From an uncultured Duncaniella sp. (GTDB lineage: Bacteria > Bacteroidota > Bacteroidia > Bacteroidales > Muribaculaceae): a stretch of DNA of 64,000 nucleotides. Below, piece by piece: positions 33,842-42,457 of this stretch. Location of the stretch: contig CAJUSW010000001.1 in NCBI GenBank assembly GCA_910589485.1, forward strand, positions 62,001 through 126,000, in the 5' to 3' direction. Position 1 is the stretch's first letter. Every line of letters starts with the position of its first letter. Below the pieces are notes generated by a model, which was not told where the DNA came from, made no database searches, and worked only from the letters and a program-made list of their open reading frames with translations. The translations under genes were made by a program, and so were the position numbers.

Positions 33842-36800
33842 ATGAACAACTGTCAGAACAGTTCGGGATTAGCTGATATGTTTCGGCGAATCCTATTCCT
33901 TGCCCTGTTTGGTGTGCTTTCGATAGCAGCATCTGCCCAAGGCAAGACAGTGTCCGGCACGGTGATCGACCAGACAGGCGAACCGATAGTCGGAGCAAGC
34001 GTGTTAGTCAAGGGTACCACAATAGGCGTGGCTACCGACGTTGACGGAAATTATTCACTTACCAAAGTACCTGACAACGCCATCCTCGAATTCCGCTACA
34101 TCGGCTACGTATCGCAGGATATTAAGGTGGACGGCCGTTCGGAAATCAACGTCACCATGAAGGAGGACGTGGCCATGCTTGACGAAGTGGTAGTAGTGGG
34201 CTACGGTGTACAGAAGAAAAGCGACGTAACCGGCGCCATGACCACCCTCAGTGCCAAGGACCTGCAGACCCGCCCCGTGAGCAACGCCTTCGAGGCCCTT
34301 CAGGGCAAGGCCGCCGGTGTGGACATCACCACCAACGAGCGTCCCGGTACCATCGGATCGATCAACATCCGTGGACAGCGTTCGCTCACCGCATCCAGCT
34401 CACCGCTGTATGTAGTTGACGGTGTGCCCCTGTTGTCGGCCTCGGCTATCGAGACCCTCAACCCCCGCGACATCGAGAGCATCGACATTCTCAAGGATGC
34501 CTCGGCAACAGCCATTTATGGTTCGCGCGGTGCCAACGGTGTAATCCTCGTTACCACACGCAACGGTAAATCGGGCCAGTTCTCGCTCAACTACTCAGGC
34601 TCAGTGACAACCTCCAAGATTGTTGACCGCGCCAAGTCGATGAGCGCCGCCGACTTCATCACCTTCAAGCGTTGGGCAGCCTACAACCTCGATCCCGAGA
34701 ACTACGCTCACCCCAACTCTCCCACCAAGGAGAGCGATACCCGTCTTTTCGGATCTACACTCGACGGCAACACCTCATTTGACAACGTGATGCGCGGATG
34801 GGCTTCCGGCACATGGAATCCCGCAGCCGTGATCGATACCGACTGGACCGACTTCGTCACACAGACAGGATTCACACAGGAACACACACTCTCAGCTTCA
34901 GGCGGTACCGAGCAGATGAATGCCTACGCATCGTTCGGCTACCTCAGCAACGACGGTACTCAGAAAGGTCAGTGGTACAAGCGTTACACAGGTAAAGTCA
35001 GTGCCAACATCACTCCCGTGAAATGGTTTGAGATCCAGGCCTCTATCAACGCCACTTGGTCAGAGCAGGATTATGGTATGTCTACTCTCGGCGCATCAAG
35101 CACCACAGGTCGTCCCGATGCCATCTATGACATGTCCAAATCGATCTTCAATCATGCCGTCCCCTACGATGCCGACGGCAACCGCGTGATCAATCCCGGT
35201 GGTGAAAACACCATCTTCTCAATCATCGACGAGCAGAATCACTCCACTCAGAAGTCCCAGACATTCCGTGCCCTCGGATCATTCGCTGCCACTCTCAAGC
35301 TCGGCGAGATATGGGCACCCCTCAAGGGCCTCAACTACAAGATAGCATTCGGCCCCGACTTCCGTCACTGGCGCGAAGGTGCATACATCGACGGCTACTC
35401 GGTCAACCGTGTGAACAACAACGGTACCGAAGGCACCAACTTCGCACGTCTGAAGAACCGTCGTGACTTCTCATGGACTCTCGACAACATGATTACCTAC
35501 AACAACACCTTCAATCAGAAGCACAATGTAGCTGTGACCCTCCTCCAGACCGCCTCGAAATGGAACTATGAGGAAAGCGCCATGTCGGCCTACGGTCTTG
35601 CCAAGGATTCTTACAAGTGGAATGCGTTCGGCACAGTCGACGTGACCAACAGCGACAGCAAGGCCGGCATGTCCTCGGGCATCCAGGACCGTCAGCTCGA
35701 ATCCTATATGGTACGACTCAACTATGGTTTCGATGACCGCTACCTCCTCACCGTATCCGGTCGTTGGGACGGTGCATCCCAGCTCGCCAAGGGGCACAAG
35801 TGGGACTTCTTCCCCTCGGCAGCCCTCGCATGGCGTCTCAACAACGAAGCCTTCCTCCGCGATTTCGCATGGATGAACAATCTTAAGCTCCGCCTCGGTG
35901 TAGGTACCACCGGTAATGCCGCCGTATCCCCCTACTCCACTCTCGGCGCCATCAACTCCTACTGGCTCCCCACCCCCAACGGCAACGAGCAGATATGGGT
36001 GACCAACGAGCCCTACTATGTAAAGGACCTCACCGGTATGGCCAACAAGGATCTCGGCTGGGAAAAGACCACCCAGTGGAACCTCGGTATCGACTTCGGA
36101 TTCCTCAACAACCGTCTGTCGGGAGGCATCGACCTCTACTGGTCCAAGACCAACGACCTGCTCATGAGCACCACCATCCCCTCGCTCACCGGCTACAACA
36201 CCACTCTCGCCAACGTGGGCAAGACCTCCAACCATGGTGTCGAGGTCACCATCAACGCTATCCCCGTGGATACCCGCGACTTCACATGGAACACCAACTT
36301 CAACATGGCCTGGCAGAAGGATAAGATCGATGAACTTGCTTACGGCAAGAACGACATGAAGGACAACGCATGGTTCATCGGCGAGCAGCTCGCAGTTTAC
36401 TATGGTTACAAGAACGACGGCATATGGCAGAACACCCCCGAGGATCTCGCCGAAATGGCCAAGTGGAACGAGAACGGCTACACATTCACTCCCGGTAACG
36501 TTCGCCCCCACGATGTGGACGGTGACTACAAGATGACCGACGAGGACCGCGTGGTTATCGGCAACCAGAACCCCAACTGGACACTCGGCTGGACCAACAG
36601 CTTCAACTACAAGGGCATCGAGCTCGGCTTCCAGATCTTCGGACGTTTCGGTTACACATTCGACACCAAGGGACAGCCCCTCACAGCTACCGCCAACCAG
36701 TATGATTTCGACTACTGGACACCTGATAATCCCGGTGCCACCTATCAGAAACCTATCCTTGCACAGGCTACCGCCGGTTCAGGCGACCCCTACGCATCGC

Positions 36801-37024
36801 TGTTAGGCTTCCAGAAGGCCTCGTTCCTGAAGATGCGTAACATCTCACTGGGCTACAACTTCCCCGCCCGTCTGCTCCAGAAGGCTACCATCAAGCACCT
36901 GAAGATATATGCCCAGGCCATCAACCCGTTCAGCATCTATCAGTCGATCGACGGTTTCGACCTCGACACAGGCAAGACCTACTATAACCGCAGCTTCTCT
37001 TTCGGTCTTGAAATAGGCTTCTAA
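33842..37024 (+). CDS. SusC-like TonB-dependent outer-membrane transporter
   Basis: A 1,060-residue oligosaccharide importer. The signal peptide includes ILFLALFGVLSIAASAQ. Residues about 35-115 are the carboxypeptidase-regulatory-like domain (VSGTVIDQTGEPIVGASVLVKG). The segment DEVVVVGYGVQKKSDVTGA leads into the plug, with the SusC signature YGSRGANGVILVTTRNG, then a 22-strand barrel ending in SFSFGLEIGF. The frame opens at an ATG with a rather long polar start (MNNCQNSSGLADMFRR). susD follows 30 bp later. With the neighbouring enzymes the cargo is probably rhamnogalacturonan fragments, which is an inference. Confidence 0.97.
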   Translation: MNNCQNSSGLADMFRRILFLALFGVLSIAASAQGKTVSGTVIDQTGEPIVGASVLVKGTTIGVATDVDGNYSLTKVPDNAILEFRYIGYVSQDIKVDGRSEINVTMKEDVAMLDEVVVVGYGVQKKSDVTGAMTTLSAKDLQTRPVSNAFEALQGKAAGVDITTNERPGTIGSINIRGQRSLTASSSPLYVVDGVPLLSASAIETLNPRDIESIDILKDASATAIYGSRGANGVILVTTRNGKSGQFSLNYSGSVTTSKIVDRAKSMSAADFITFKRWAAYNLDPENYAHPNSPTKESDTRLFGSTLDGNTSFDNVMRGWASGTWNPAAVIDTDWTDFVTQTGFTQEHTLSASGGTEQMNAYASFGYLSNDGTQKGQWYKRYTGKVSANITPVKWFEIQASINATWSEQDYGMSTLGASSTTGRPDAIYDMSKSIFNHAVPYDADGNRVINPGGENTIFSIIDEQNHSTQKSQTFRALGSFAATLKLGEIWAPLKGLNYKIAFGPDFRHWREGAYIDGYSVNRVNNNGTEGTNFARLKNRRDFSWTLDNMITYNNTFNQKHNVAVTLLQTASKWNYEESAMSAYGLAKDSYKWNAFGTVDVTNSDSKAGMSSGIQDRQLESYMVRLNYGFDDRYLLTVSGRWDGASQLAKGHKWDFFPSAALAWRLNNEAFLRDFAWMNNLKLRLGVGTTGNAAVSPYSTLGAINSYWLPTPNGNEQIWVTNEPYYVKDLTGMANKDLGWEKTTQWNLGIDFGFLNNRLSGGIDLYWSKTNDLLMSTTIPSLTGYNTTLANVGKTSNHGVEVTINAIPVDTRDFTWNTNFNMAWQKDKIDELAYGKNDMKDNAWFIGEQLAVYYGYKNDGIWQNTPEDLAEMAKWNENGYTFTPGNVRPHDVDGDYKMTDEDRVVIGNQNPNWTLGWTNSFNYKGIELGFQIFGRFGYTFDTKGQPLTATANQYDFDYWTPDNPGATYQKPILAQATAGSGDPYASLLGFQKASFLKMRNISLGYNFPARLLQKATIKHLKIYAQAINPFSIYQSIDGFDLDTGKTYYNRSFSFGLEIGF

Positions 37025-37054
37025 AACATCAAAAAATTATCACGACATTAAGTT

Positions 37055-39196
37055 ATGAAACTACATAAATATATCGGTGGTGTTCTCGCTATCGGTCTCG
37101 CACTCGGATCGGCATCCTGCAGCGAAGACTTCCTTGACGAGAATCTCGAGACCTCCTACAACACTCAGTACTTTGATACCCCCGAGGGTCTCGAAGCACT
37201 CACCCTCTCGCTCTACGGAAATATCCGTTGGCACTTCGGCTACGAATGGGCGTTCGGCCTCACCCTCTACGGTGCCGACGAATTCGATGTGGCCAACGAC
37301 TACACCAACGAGACCTGGAACACCTACGACAACCGCTTCAGCCCTCTCCATGCCACCACCGCTCTCGGTGCGGCCAACGCCAACTGTACAGCGCCAGGAG
37401 CACTTTGGGATCAGCTCTACTTCGGCATCGCGTCCTGCAACACTATTCTTGAGAAAGCCGACGCCGTGTTCTCCGATCCTGAGCGCAACCGCCGTGCCAA
37501 GGCTCACGCCTATTTCCTGCGCGGCTACAACGAGTACCGCCTGGCAGCTCAATACGGCACCTACGTAATTGTCACCGAGCCTGTGAGCGGCGTGGTGCGC
37601 AACTTCACCCGCGCTACTCAGGAAGAGGCTTGGGGCCAGTGTATCAGCGACCTCCGCAACGCCTACGAGCATTTCTCAGGCGAGAATTTCACCTATGGCA
37701 AAGGCATGACATGGACCAAGGCCACAGCCGCCCACTTCCTTGCCAAAGCTCTGCTCTTCCGTGCCTCAGAGCGTAACAGCGCATGGAACGCTTCATACAT
37801 CGACAAGGACCTCGAGGAGGCCATCAAGATGTGTGACTACGTGATCGGTGCCCGTTCGCTCGAGAGCGACTATTCCAATCTCTATGCCAACTGGACCGAT
37901 ATCGACTGCGCTATCGAGACATCCGACGAGATCCTTATGGCCGCTACCCACAACGGCGACACCTCGACTGCCGGCCGTTTCGGTAACCGCACCTACAACT
38001 ACTTCAACCCCCAGTTCTCCAACTTCTCCGGCGGTTGGGTAAAACGCGGTGTATGGATCGGCGGTATGGACTTCCAGCGTTGCCGTCCCACCGAGTACAC
38101 CTACTCAGTGTTTGACCACAAGAACGATGCCCGCATGTGGAAGACATTCCGCACCGTGTATGGCGCCAACAGCATCGCCGACGCTTCTGCAGGTGTCGCA
38201 CTGGGCGATCCCGGTATCATCTTCATCCTCAACACCAAGGATGACCACACCTACGACAACCAGACGTTCGGTGCCGCTTCATCAAACGCCCGTTCCCACA
38301 GCTCGTTCCGCGACGTGAACGGACGCCTCGCCGAGTGGGCCGCCGACAAGCGTCAGACCCCCACCGCCGGTACTCTCGCCGGCAAGAAGGGTGCCGATGG
38401 TCAGTATGTGCCCAACGCATGGATATGCTATCAGAACGGCAAGTATGTAGGCAACAACCTCGGCGTACCGGGCGGAACCACCTACAATACCACCGGTAAT
38501 AACAACAACATGTTCTGCGGTATCAACAAGACCGACGATGGCTCGCGTCTTGCCGAGAAGGGCGATGCCCACCGCGACGTCACCATGGCCCGCGTAGGCG
38601 AGACCTATCTTGTACGCGCCGAGTGCTATGTACGCCAGCACAACTACAGCAAGGCTATGGAGGACATCAACGTGATACGTCGCCGCGCCCAATGGAAGAA
38701 CGGTGAAAACCGCTCCTACTATGTGGATGGTTCACAGGCTTTCGAGAAGAACTCTCTTTATGAGAAGAATAAGGAGATGTACATCAACTCCAACCTCAAC
38801 ATGAACACCTACTACCTCTCCAACCCCGACATGGATGTGACAACAGCCGCTTCGGATCTCCAGCTCAAGACATTCCCCGCGAATCTCCCTGCTGAGGATG
38901 AGGCAGTGATGCAGCAACTCGGTGTGAGCGGTGACTATGACCGCGCCATCAACTTCATTCTCAACGAGCGCACCCGTGAGCTCCTCGGTGAATGGCAGCG
39001 TTGGGAGACTCTCTCCCGCACAGGTTGGCTCATCAAGCGCGCCAAGGCCTTCAACGCCCAGGCAGCCCTCTACATCAAGGAAGGCAAGCATGAGCTCCGC
39101 CCCATACCTCAGTCATTCATCGACGGACTACTCCAGGAGAATGGTGACAACCTGACCTCCGACCAGAAAGCAGCTTGGCAGAATCCCGGTTATTGA
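37055..39196 (+). CDS. SusD-like outer-membrane glycan-binding lipoprotein
   Basis: A 713-residue partner of SusC that closes over the barrel like a lid and holds the glycan. The signal MKLHKYIGGVLAIGLALGSASC ends at a lipidation cysteine followed by SEDFLDENLETSY, the normal SusD opening. The TPR-like helices (ARAHAYFLRGYNEYRLA-type segment, VGETYLVRAECYVRQHNYSKAMEDINVIRRRAQW) and FILNERTRELLGEWQRWETLSR near the C-terminus are typical. It is longer than the common 500-650 residues. A hairpin terminator follows, so this transcript carries only susC and susD. Confidence 0.96.
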   Translation: MKLHKYIGGVLAIGLALGSASCSEDFLDENLETSYNTQYFDTPEGLEALTLSLYGNIRWHFGYEWAFGLTLYGADEFDVANDYTNETWNTYDNRFSPLHATTALGAANANCTAPGALWDQLYFGIASCNTILEKADAVFSDPERNRRAKAHAYFLRGYNEYRLAAQYGTYVIVTEPVSGVVRNFTRATQEEAWGQCISDLRNAYEHFSGENFTYGKGMTWTKATAAHFLAKALLFRASERNSAWNASYIDKDLEEAIKMCDYVIGARSLESDYSNLYANWTDIDCAIETSDEILMAATHNGDTSTAGRFGNRTYNYFNPQFSNFSGGWVKRGVWIGGMDFQRCRPTEYTYSVFDHKNDARMWKTFRTVYGANSIADASAGVALGDPGIIFILNTKDDHTYDNQTFGAASSNARSHSSFRDVNGRLAEWAADKRQTPTAGTLAGKKGADGQYVPNAWICYQNGKYVGNNLGVPGGTTYNTTGNNNNMFCGINKTDDGSRLAEKGDAHRDVTMARVGETYLVRAECYVRQHNYSKAMEDINVIRRRAQWKNGENRSYYVDGSQAFEKNSLYEKNKEMYINSNLNMNTYYLSNPDMDVTTAASDLQLKTFPANLPAEDEAVMQQLGVSGDYDRAINFILNERTRELLGEWQRWETLSRTGWLIKRAKAFNAQAALYIKEGKHELRPIPQSFIDGLLQENGDNLTSDQKAAWQNPGY

Positions 39197-39260
39197 TGAT
39201 AAATGTTTGGTATCCAATAGGATCTTTCATGCACAATTAAGGTAAATTATTGGTTGCTAA

Positions 39261-39290
39261 GAGGGCCCCGGAAGTTTTTCCGGGGCCCTC
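39261..39290. terminator. Terminator after susD
   Basis: A perfect 13-bp GC-rich stem (GAGGGCCCCGGAA with its complement) closes a four-base loop about 65 bases after the susD stop. Confidence 0.85.
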
Positions 39291-39298
39291 GCTATTTA

Positions 39299-39318
39299 GA
39301 GGTTTCAAAAACAACCTC
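39299..39318 (-). terminator. Small hairpin after the GH43-like gene
   Basis: GAGGTT pairs with AACCTC around an eight-base loop, downstream of the minus-strand GH43-like gene. It is short and may act with the larger hairpin beside it. Confidence 0.4.
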
Positions 39319-39344
39319 TTATTGTTATGCAAGTTTCGCCTTGG

Positions 39345-40406
39345 TTACTGATCCTGACGTGACTTGTTCATGGATTCTATGCGGTCATATTCCTCCTTGG
39401 TGATACGCATGAACGAGCCGTGCTGAGGAGCCTCGACCCCCTTGATATCAACGGGCGAATGGAAGTTGCGCAGGTATTCATCGGTCTGGCATATGCGGTA
39501 ACGCTTTGGATTGGATGAATACTCTATATAACCCACTCTCCAACCCTTTTCTCCTGGGATGCGGAATGCCGATACCCCCTCACACTTCTTGTTACCCTCG
39601 AAATCCACATAGTCATCATCGACCGGCAGACTCCACGGGCCATGCAGCGCCGGGGCCGTCGAGGTAAACAAGCCGGGCTTGCCCCCCTCCTTTTTGATCA
39701 TCATGTGGTAAAGACAATCACTTTCCAGATAATTTATATCGGCATCAATGGTGGCATATCCCCAATCGAAAAGCAACCGGGGCTTGGTGAGTGTGGTGAA
39801 CGACTCGTCGGCATAGGAATAATACATGCGGTCATATTTCTCGCCGGCATCGGGGTTCCACAGCGAATAGTAGATCATATATCCTCCCTTGCGTCCATCG
39901 GGCCACTCGTAATCGGGGTTCCAGAATATCTGCGGAGCCCACACTCTCACTATCGAGCTGTAATCGGTATAGGGGTCTTTCCCCTCGGGATCGGAGAATA
40001 TACCGGGGCCTTTGCGGAAATCAAATGTCACGGCTTTCCAGTTGATGAGATCATCGCTCGTGAGGAGATTTATGCCATAATTGTACCACTGCTTGCTCCG
40101 GGCCACACACATGTCGGTGGTGACCATCAGGTAGCCCGATCCGTCATGCTTGCGGGTTATATAGGCGTCGCGGGTTCCGCCCTCGATGAGGGCCTTATTC
40201 ACCGGACTGAATATGGAGTCTCCGCCTATTATGTCATGATAGTTGAGTCCGTCACGGCTGAGGGCGTAAGCCGTCCACTCCCCTCGCCCGCTCATGTGGC
40301 AATACAGGAAGCCATAATCTCCCTTCTCGTAGTTCTGGGCCATTGCCTGCCAGCTTCCGGCCAGGGAAAGCATAGCGGCTACAGCCACGCGCATGTGTTT
40401 TTTCAT
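39345..40406 (-). CDS. GH43-like beta-propeller glycosidase
   Basis: A 353-residue secreted or periplasmic protein with signal peptide MKKHMRVAVAAMLSLAGSWQAMA. Strand-rich blades with DGLNYHDI, RDAYITRKHDGSGYLMVTTD, RVWAPQIFWNPDY and YIDADINYLE-like segments are those of five-bladed family 43 glycosidases. The catalytic base and acid probably lie among the aspartate and glutamate residues in GGTRDAYI and CEGVSAF. Members act on arabinose, xylose or galactose linkages; here arabinan or galactan side chains of pectin are likely. It is separated from the upstream GH28 gene by a strong hairpin and has a candidate promoter of its own. Confidence 0.75.
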   Translation of the reverse strand: MKKHMRVAVAAMLSLAGSWQAMAQNYEKGDYGFLYCHMSGRGEWTAYALSRDGLNYHDIIGGDSIFSPVNKALIEGGTRDAYITRKHDGSGYLMVTTDMCVARSKQWYNYGINLLTSDDLINWKAVTFDFRKGPGIFSDPEGKDPYTDYSSIVRVWAPQIFWNPDYEWPDGRKGGYMIYYSLWNPDAGEKYDRMYYSYADESFTTLTKPRLLFDWGYATIDADINYLESDCLYHMMIKKEGGKPGLFTSTAPALHGPWSLPVDDDYVDFEGNKKCEGVSAFRIPGEKGWRVGYIEYSSNPKRYRICQTDEYLRNFHSPVDIKGVEAPQHGSFMRITKEEYDRIESMNKSRQDQ

Positions 40407-40431
40407 AAATTGGTGAAAATTTGGTGTGTCA

Positions 40432-40439
40432 CAAAATTA
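40432..40439 (-). promoter_or_regulatory. Candidate -7 box of the GH43-like gene
   Basis: TAATTTTG on the minus strand, 26 bases before the ATG. No operator repeat was found at the 69-bp position, unlike the other PUL promoters. Confidence 0.4.
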
Positions 40440-40471
40440 ATAAATTATCACGATATTGCATTAACGAAAGC

Positions 40472-40517
40472 CTCCGGCCAAAAACATTTTCATCAAAAAA
40501 AATGTTTTTGGCCGGAG
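40472..40517 (-). terminator. Perfect 19-bp hairpin between GH28 and GH43-like genes
   Basis: CTCCGGCCAAAAACATTTT and its exact complement close an eight-base loop. It has an A/U-rich upper stem but no U tail, so it may attenuate rather than fully stop the PL11-CE12-rhaM-GH28 transcript. Confidence 0.6.
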
Positions 40518-40549
40518 CGCAAATGAGGTAAATAGTCCCTACGATATGA

Positions 40550-42028
40550 TCATTTGATGGTGATATTCTCGCAGTTGAACTGCACTATCTTGTCCACGCC
40601 CGGCTCGGTGGGAGCATCGATGTTGCGGAGCGATGAATCCTTCACGTCGTCAAGCACCACAGCCGGACGATATTCGGGATCGGCATACGTGAATGTGAGA
40701 TCATCGGCATGCAATCCCACCACGTGGCGTGCATATAGCCCGTAGGCGGGTGTATGCCCGGCAAACTTAGGCTCGGGATAGTGGGTGGACTGCTCGCGGT
40801 AATCCTTGTTGACAAGTTCACGGGCACCGCCTCCGCGAAACTGGAGCCTGATATTGCTGAGCCACACATTTCTCACCGGCTCTTCGGGCAATCCCGTCAC
40901 AATGATCGAGCATAAGGAATCGCAGTCGTCTGCCACTACATTGGAGATCTGTATATCGCGGGCGCTCGACGGGTGCGTCACCTCCTTGGGTCCGCGGTTG
41001 CGGCAACCGGTGGTGATGTATATGGGATAGTGGTGCACATGGCTCATGGTGATGTTGGTGACAACGATATTCTCCATCACTCCCTGGTCAACTTCCTCAA
41101 ATGCCAGTCCGCTCGAATACATGAATGTACAGTTGGAGAGCGAGATATTGCGGTATCCCCCGTTGGACTCGGTGCCCAGCTTGAACCGTCCGCACACCCA
41201 CCCCACTTTGGCAGGGACATATGTGCCGTCGAGCAGGGTGCCGCACTCATATCCGGTGACATTGCAGTTGGTCACGGCTATATGCTCGCACAGCACCGGT
41301 TTCTTAAGCGCATAGGAGCTCTTGAGCACTATAGCGTCATCGCTCGGGGTATTGACCCGGCAGTTGGTCACGGTCATGTATTTGCAACAGTCTATGTCGA
41401 TGCCGTCGCGGTTGGTGTCGATGGTGAGGTTGTCGATGGTCGACAGGTCGCATCCGGTCATTATCACCGCGAAGTGTCCTCCGCGATACACGGTGAAATC
41501 CCTCAGGGTGACACGTCGGCACTGCTTGAGAGCTATCGACTTGTCGCCGGTACCGATGGATCCGCCCTGCACTATGCCGGCCTTTTCCGTGTCGTGCTTG
41601 GTGAGTCCCTCGCCGTCGATCATGCCATGACCGGTGATGCTCACATTGTTCGCCCCCTCAGCCCATATCAGGGAGTTGTGGAAATAGGTGTGTCCTCCGT
41701 CCTGATACTCGGGGAAACCGCCGAACGACTCGCTTTCATCGTAGGCCTTCATCGAAGCCGGAGCGGCCTTGATGACACATCCGGGCGAGAGGTGAAGGTC
41801 AATATTGGATTTCAGGCGTATGCTTCCGCTCAGATAGGTTCCGGTCGGGAGATAAACCTGTCCTCCGCCGTTGGCCACAGCCTCCTCAATAGCGGCGTTT
41901 ATGGCCGGCGAATCGAGGGTCACGCCGTCCCCTTTGGCACCGAAATCCTTCACGTTGAATACGTCTGCCGCCCGGGCTGCAATGCCGATCGACAAGCAGG
42001 CCAACACGCTTACCAGTGTCTTTATCAT
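40550..42028 (-). CDS. GH28 family pectinase (polygalacturonase/rhamnogalacturonase type)
   Basis: A 492-residue right-handed beta-helix enzyme with a short signal peptide (MIKTLVSVLACLSIGIAARA). VFNVKDFGAKGDGVTLDSPAINAAI is the family's entry strand. TNRDGIDIDCC and TPSDDAIVLKSS hold the catalytic aspartates, and CGRFKLGTESNGG replaces the classical RIK motif in the manner of Bacteroides family members. It cleaves galacturonate-containing backbones or terminal galacturonate; in this locus rhamnogalacturonan fragments are the likely substrate. It is transcribed after rhaM (44-bp gap) and ends the operon before the 19-bp hairpin. Confidence 0.92.
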   Translation of the reverse strand: MIKTLVSVLACLSIGIAARAADVFNVKDFGAKGDGVTLDSPAINAAIEEAVANGGGQVYLPTGTYLSGSIRLKSNIDLHLSPGCVIKAAPASMKAYDESESFGGFPEYQDGGHTYFHNSLIWAEGANNVSITGHGMIDGEGLTKHDTEKAGIVQGGSIGTGDKSIALKQCRRVTLRDFTVYRGGHFAVIMTGCDLSTIDNLTIDTNRDGIDIDCCKYMTVTNCRVNTPSDDAIVLKSSYALKKPVLCEHIAVTNCNVTGYECGTLLDGTYVPAKVGWVCGRFKLGTESNGGYRNISLSNCTFMYSSGLAFEEVDQGVMENIVVTNITMSHVHHYPIYITTGCRNRGPKEVTHPSSARDIQISNVVADDCDSLCSIIVTGLPEEPVRNVWLSNIRLQFRGGGARELVNKDYREQSTHYPEPKFAGHTPAYGLYARHVVGLHADDLTFTYADPEYRPAVVLDDVKDSSLRNIDAPTEPGVDKIVQFNCENITIK

Positions 42029-42072
42029 GTGATATGATTATATGGTGATAATAAAATTGTCGGACAGATTGA

Positions 42073-42390
42073 TCAGTCGAGATGCATCACCTCCTTGATG
42101 GGCACGGTGACGGGTGAGTTGTCGGGGTTAACCTCCATAATGTCGGCCATATAATCCCACCAGCGGTGAGTGATCTCATCGGCAGCCTCGGCATCCTGCG
42201 AATTGGCGTCGCCTGTCACTTCCTGGTAACCAAACAGGATATTGGTATCCCTGTCCCAATAGATGGAATAGTTGCGCACCCCCGAGTCGGCAATGCGCCG
42301 GCGGAGTTCGGGCCACAGGGCCGCATGACGTTTTTCATATTCAGCCTCGCACCCGGGCTTGAGATACATCTTGAAAGCAAATCTTTTCAT
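42073..42390 (-). CDS. rhaM: L-rhamnose mutarotase
   Basis: A 105-residue cytosolic enzyme that interconverts the alpha and beta anomers of L-rhamnose. FAFKMYLKPGCEAEYEKRHAALWPEL, NYSIYWDRDTNILFGYQEV and THRWWDYMADIM carry the His, Tyr and paired Trp residues of the active site. The presence of a rhamnose-specific enzyme in the operon is good evidence that the glycan contains rhamnose, as in rhamnogalacturonan I. No rhaA, rhaB or rhaD gene is nearby, so catabolism must continue elsewhere. Confidence 0.95.
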   Translation of the reverse strand: MKRFAFKMYLKPGCEAEYEKRHAALWPELRRRIADSGVRNYSIYWDRDTNILFGYQEVTGDANSQDAEAADEITHRWWDYMADIMEVNPDNSPVTVPIKEVMHLD

Positions 42391-42457
42391 AGAGAGATAA
42401 TTGGTTTTGATTATTATTGATTGGGAGGTTGTTCAACAATAACTGAGATACAACCTC

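Noticed and set aside
35471..36511. 346-codon open frame antisense to susC
   Set aside because: Gly/Val/Glu-rich shadow of a highly biased barrel gene, with no start context.
40507..40540. PUL operator copy upstream of the GH43-like gene
   Set aside because: The closest match (TAGGGACTATTTACCTCAT on the minus strand) needs an indel and lies about 83 bp from the -7 box, not 69-70.
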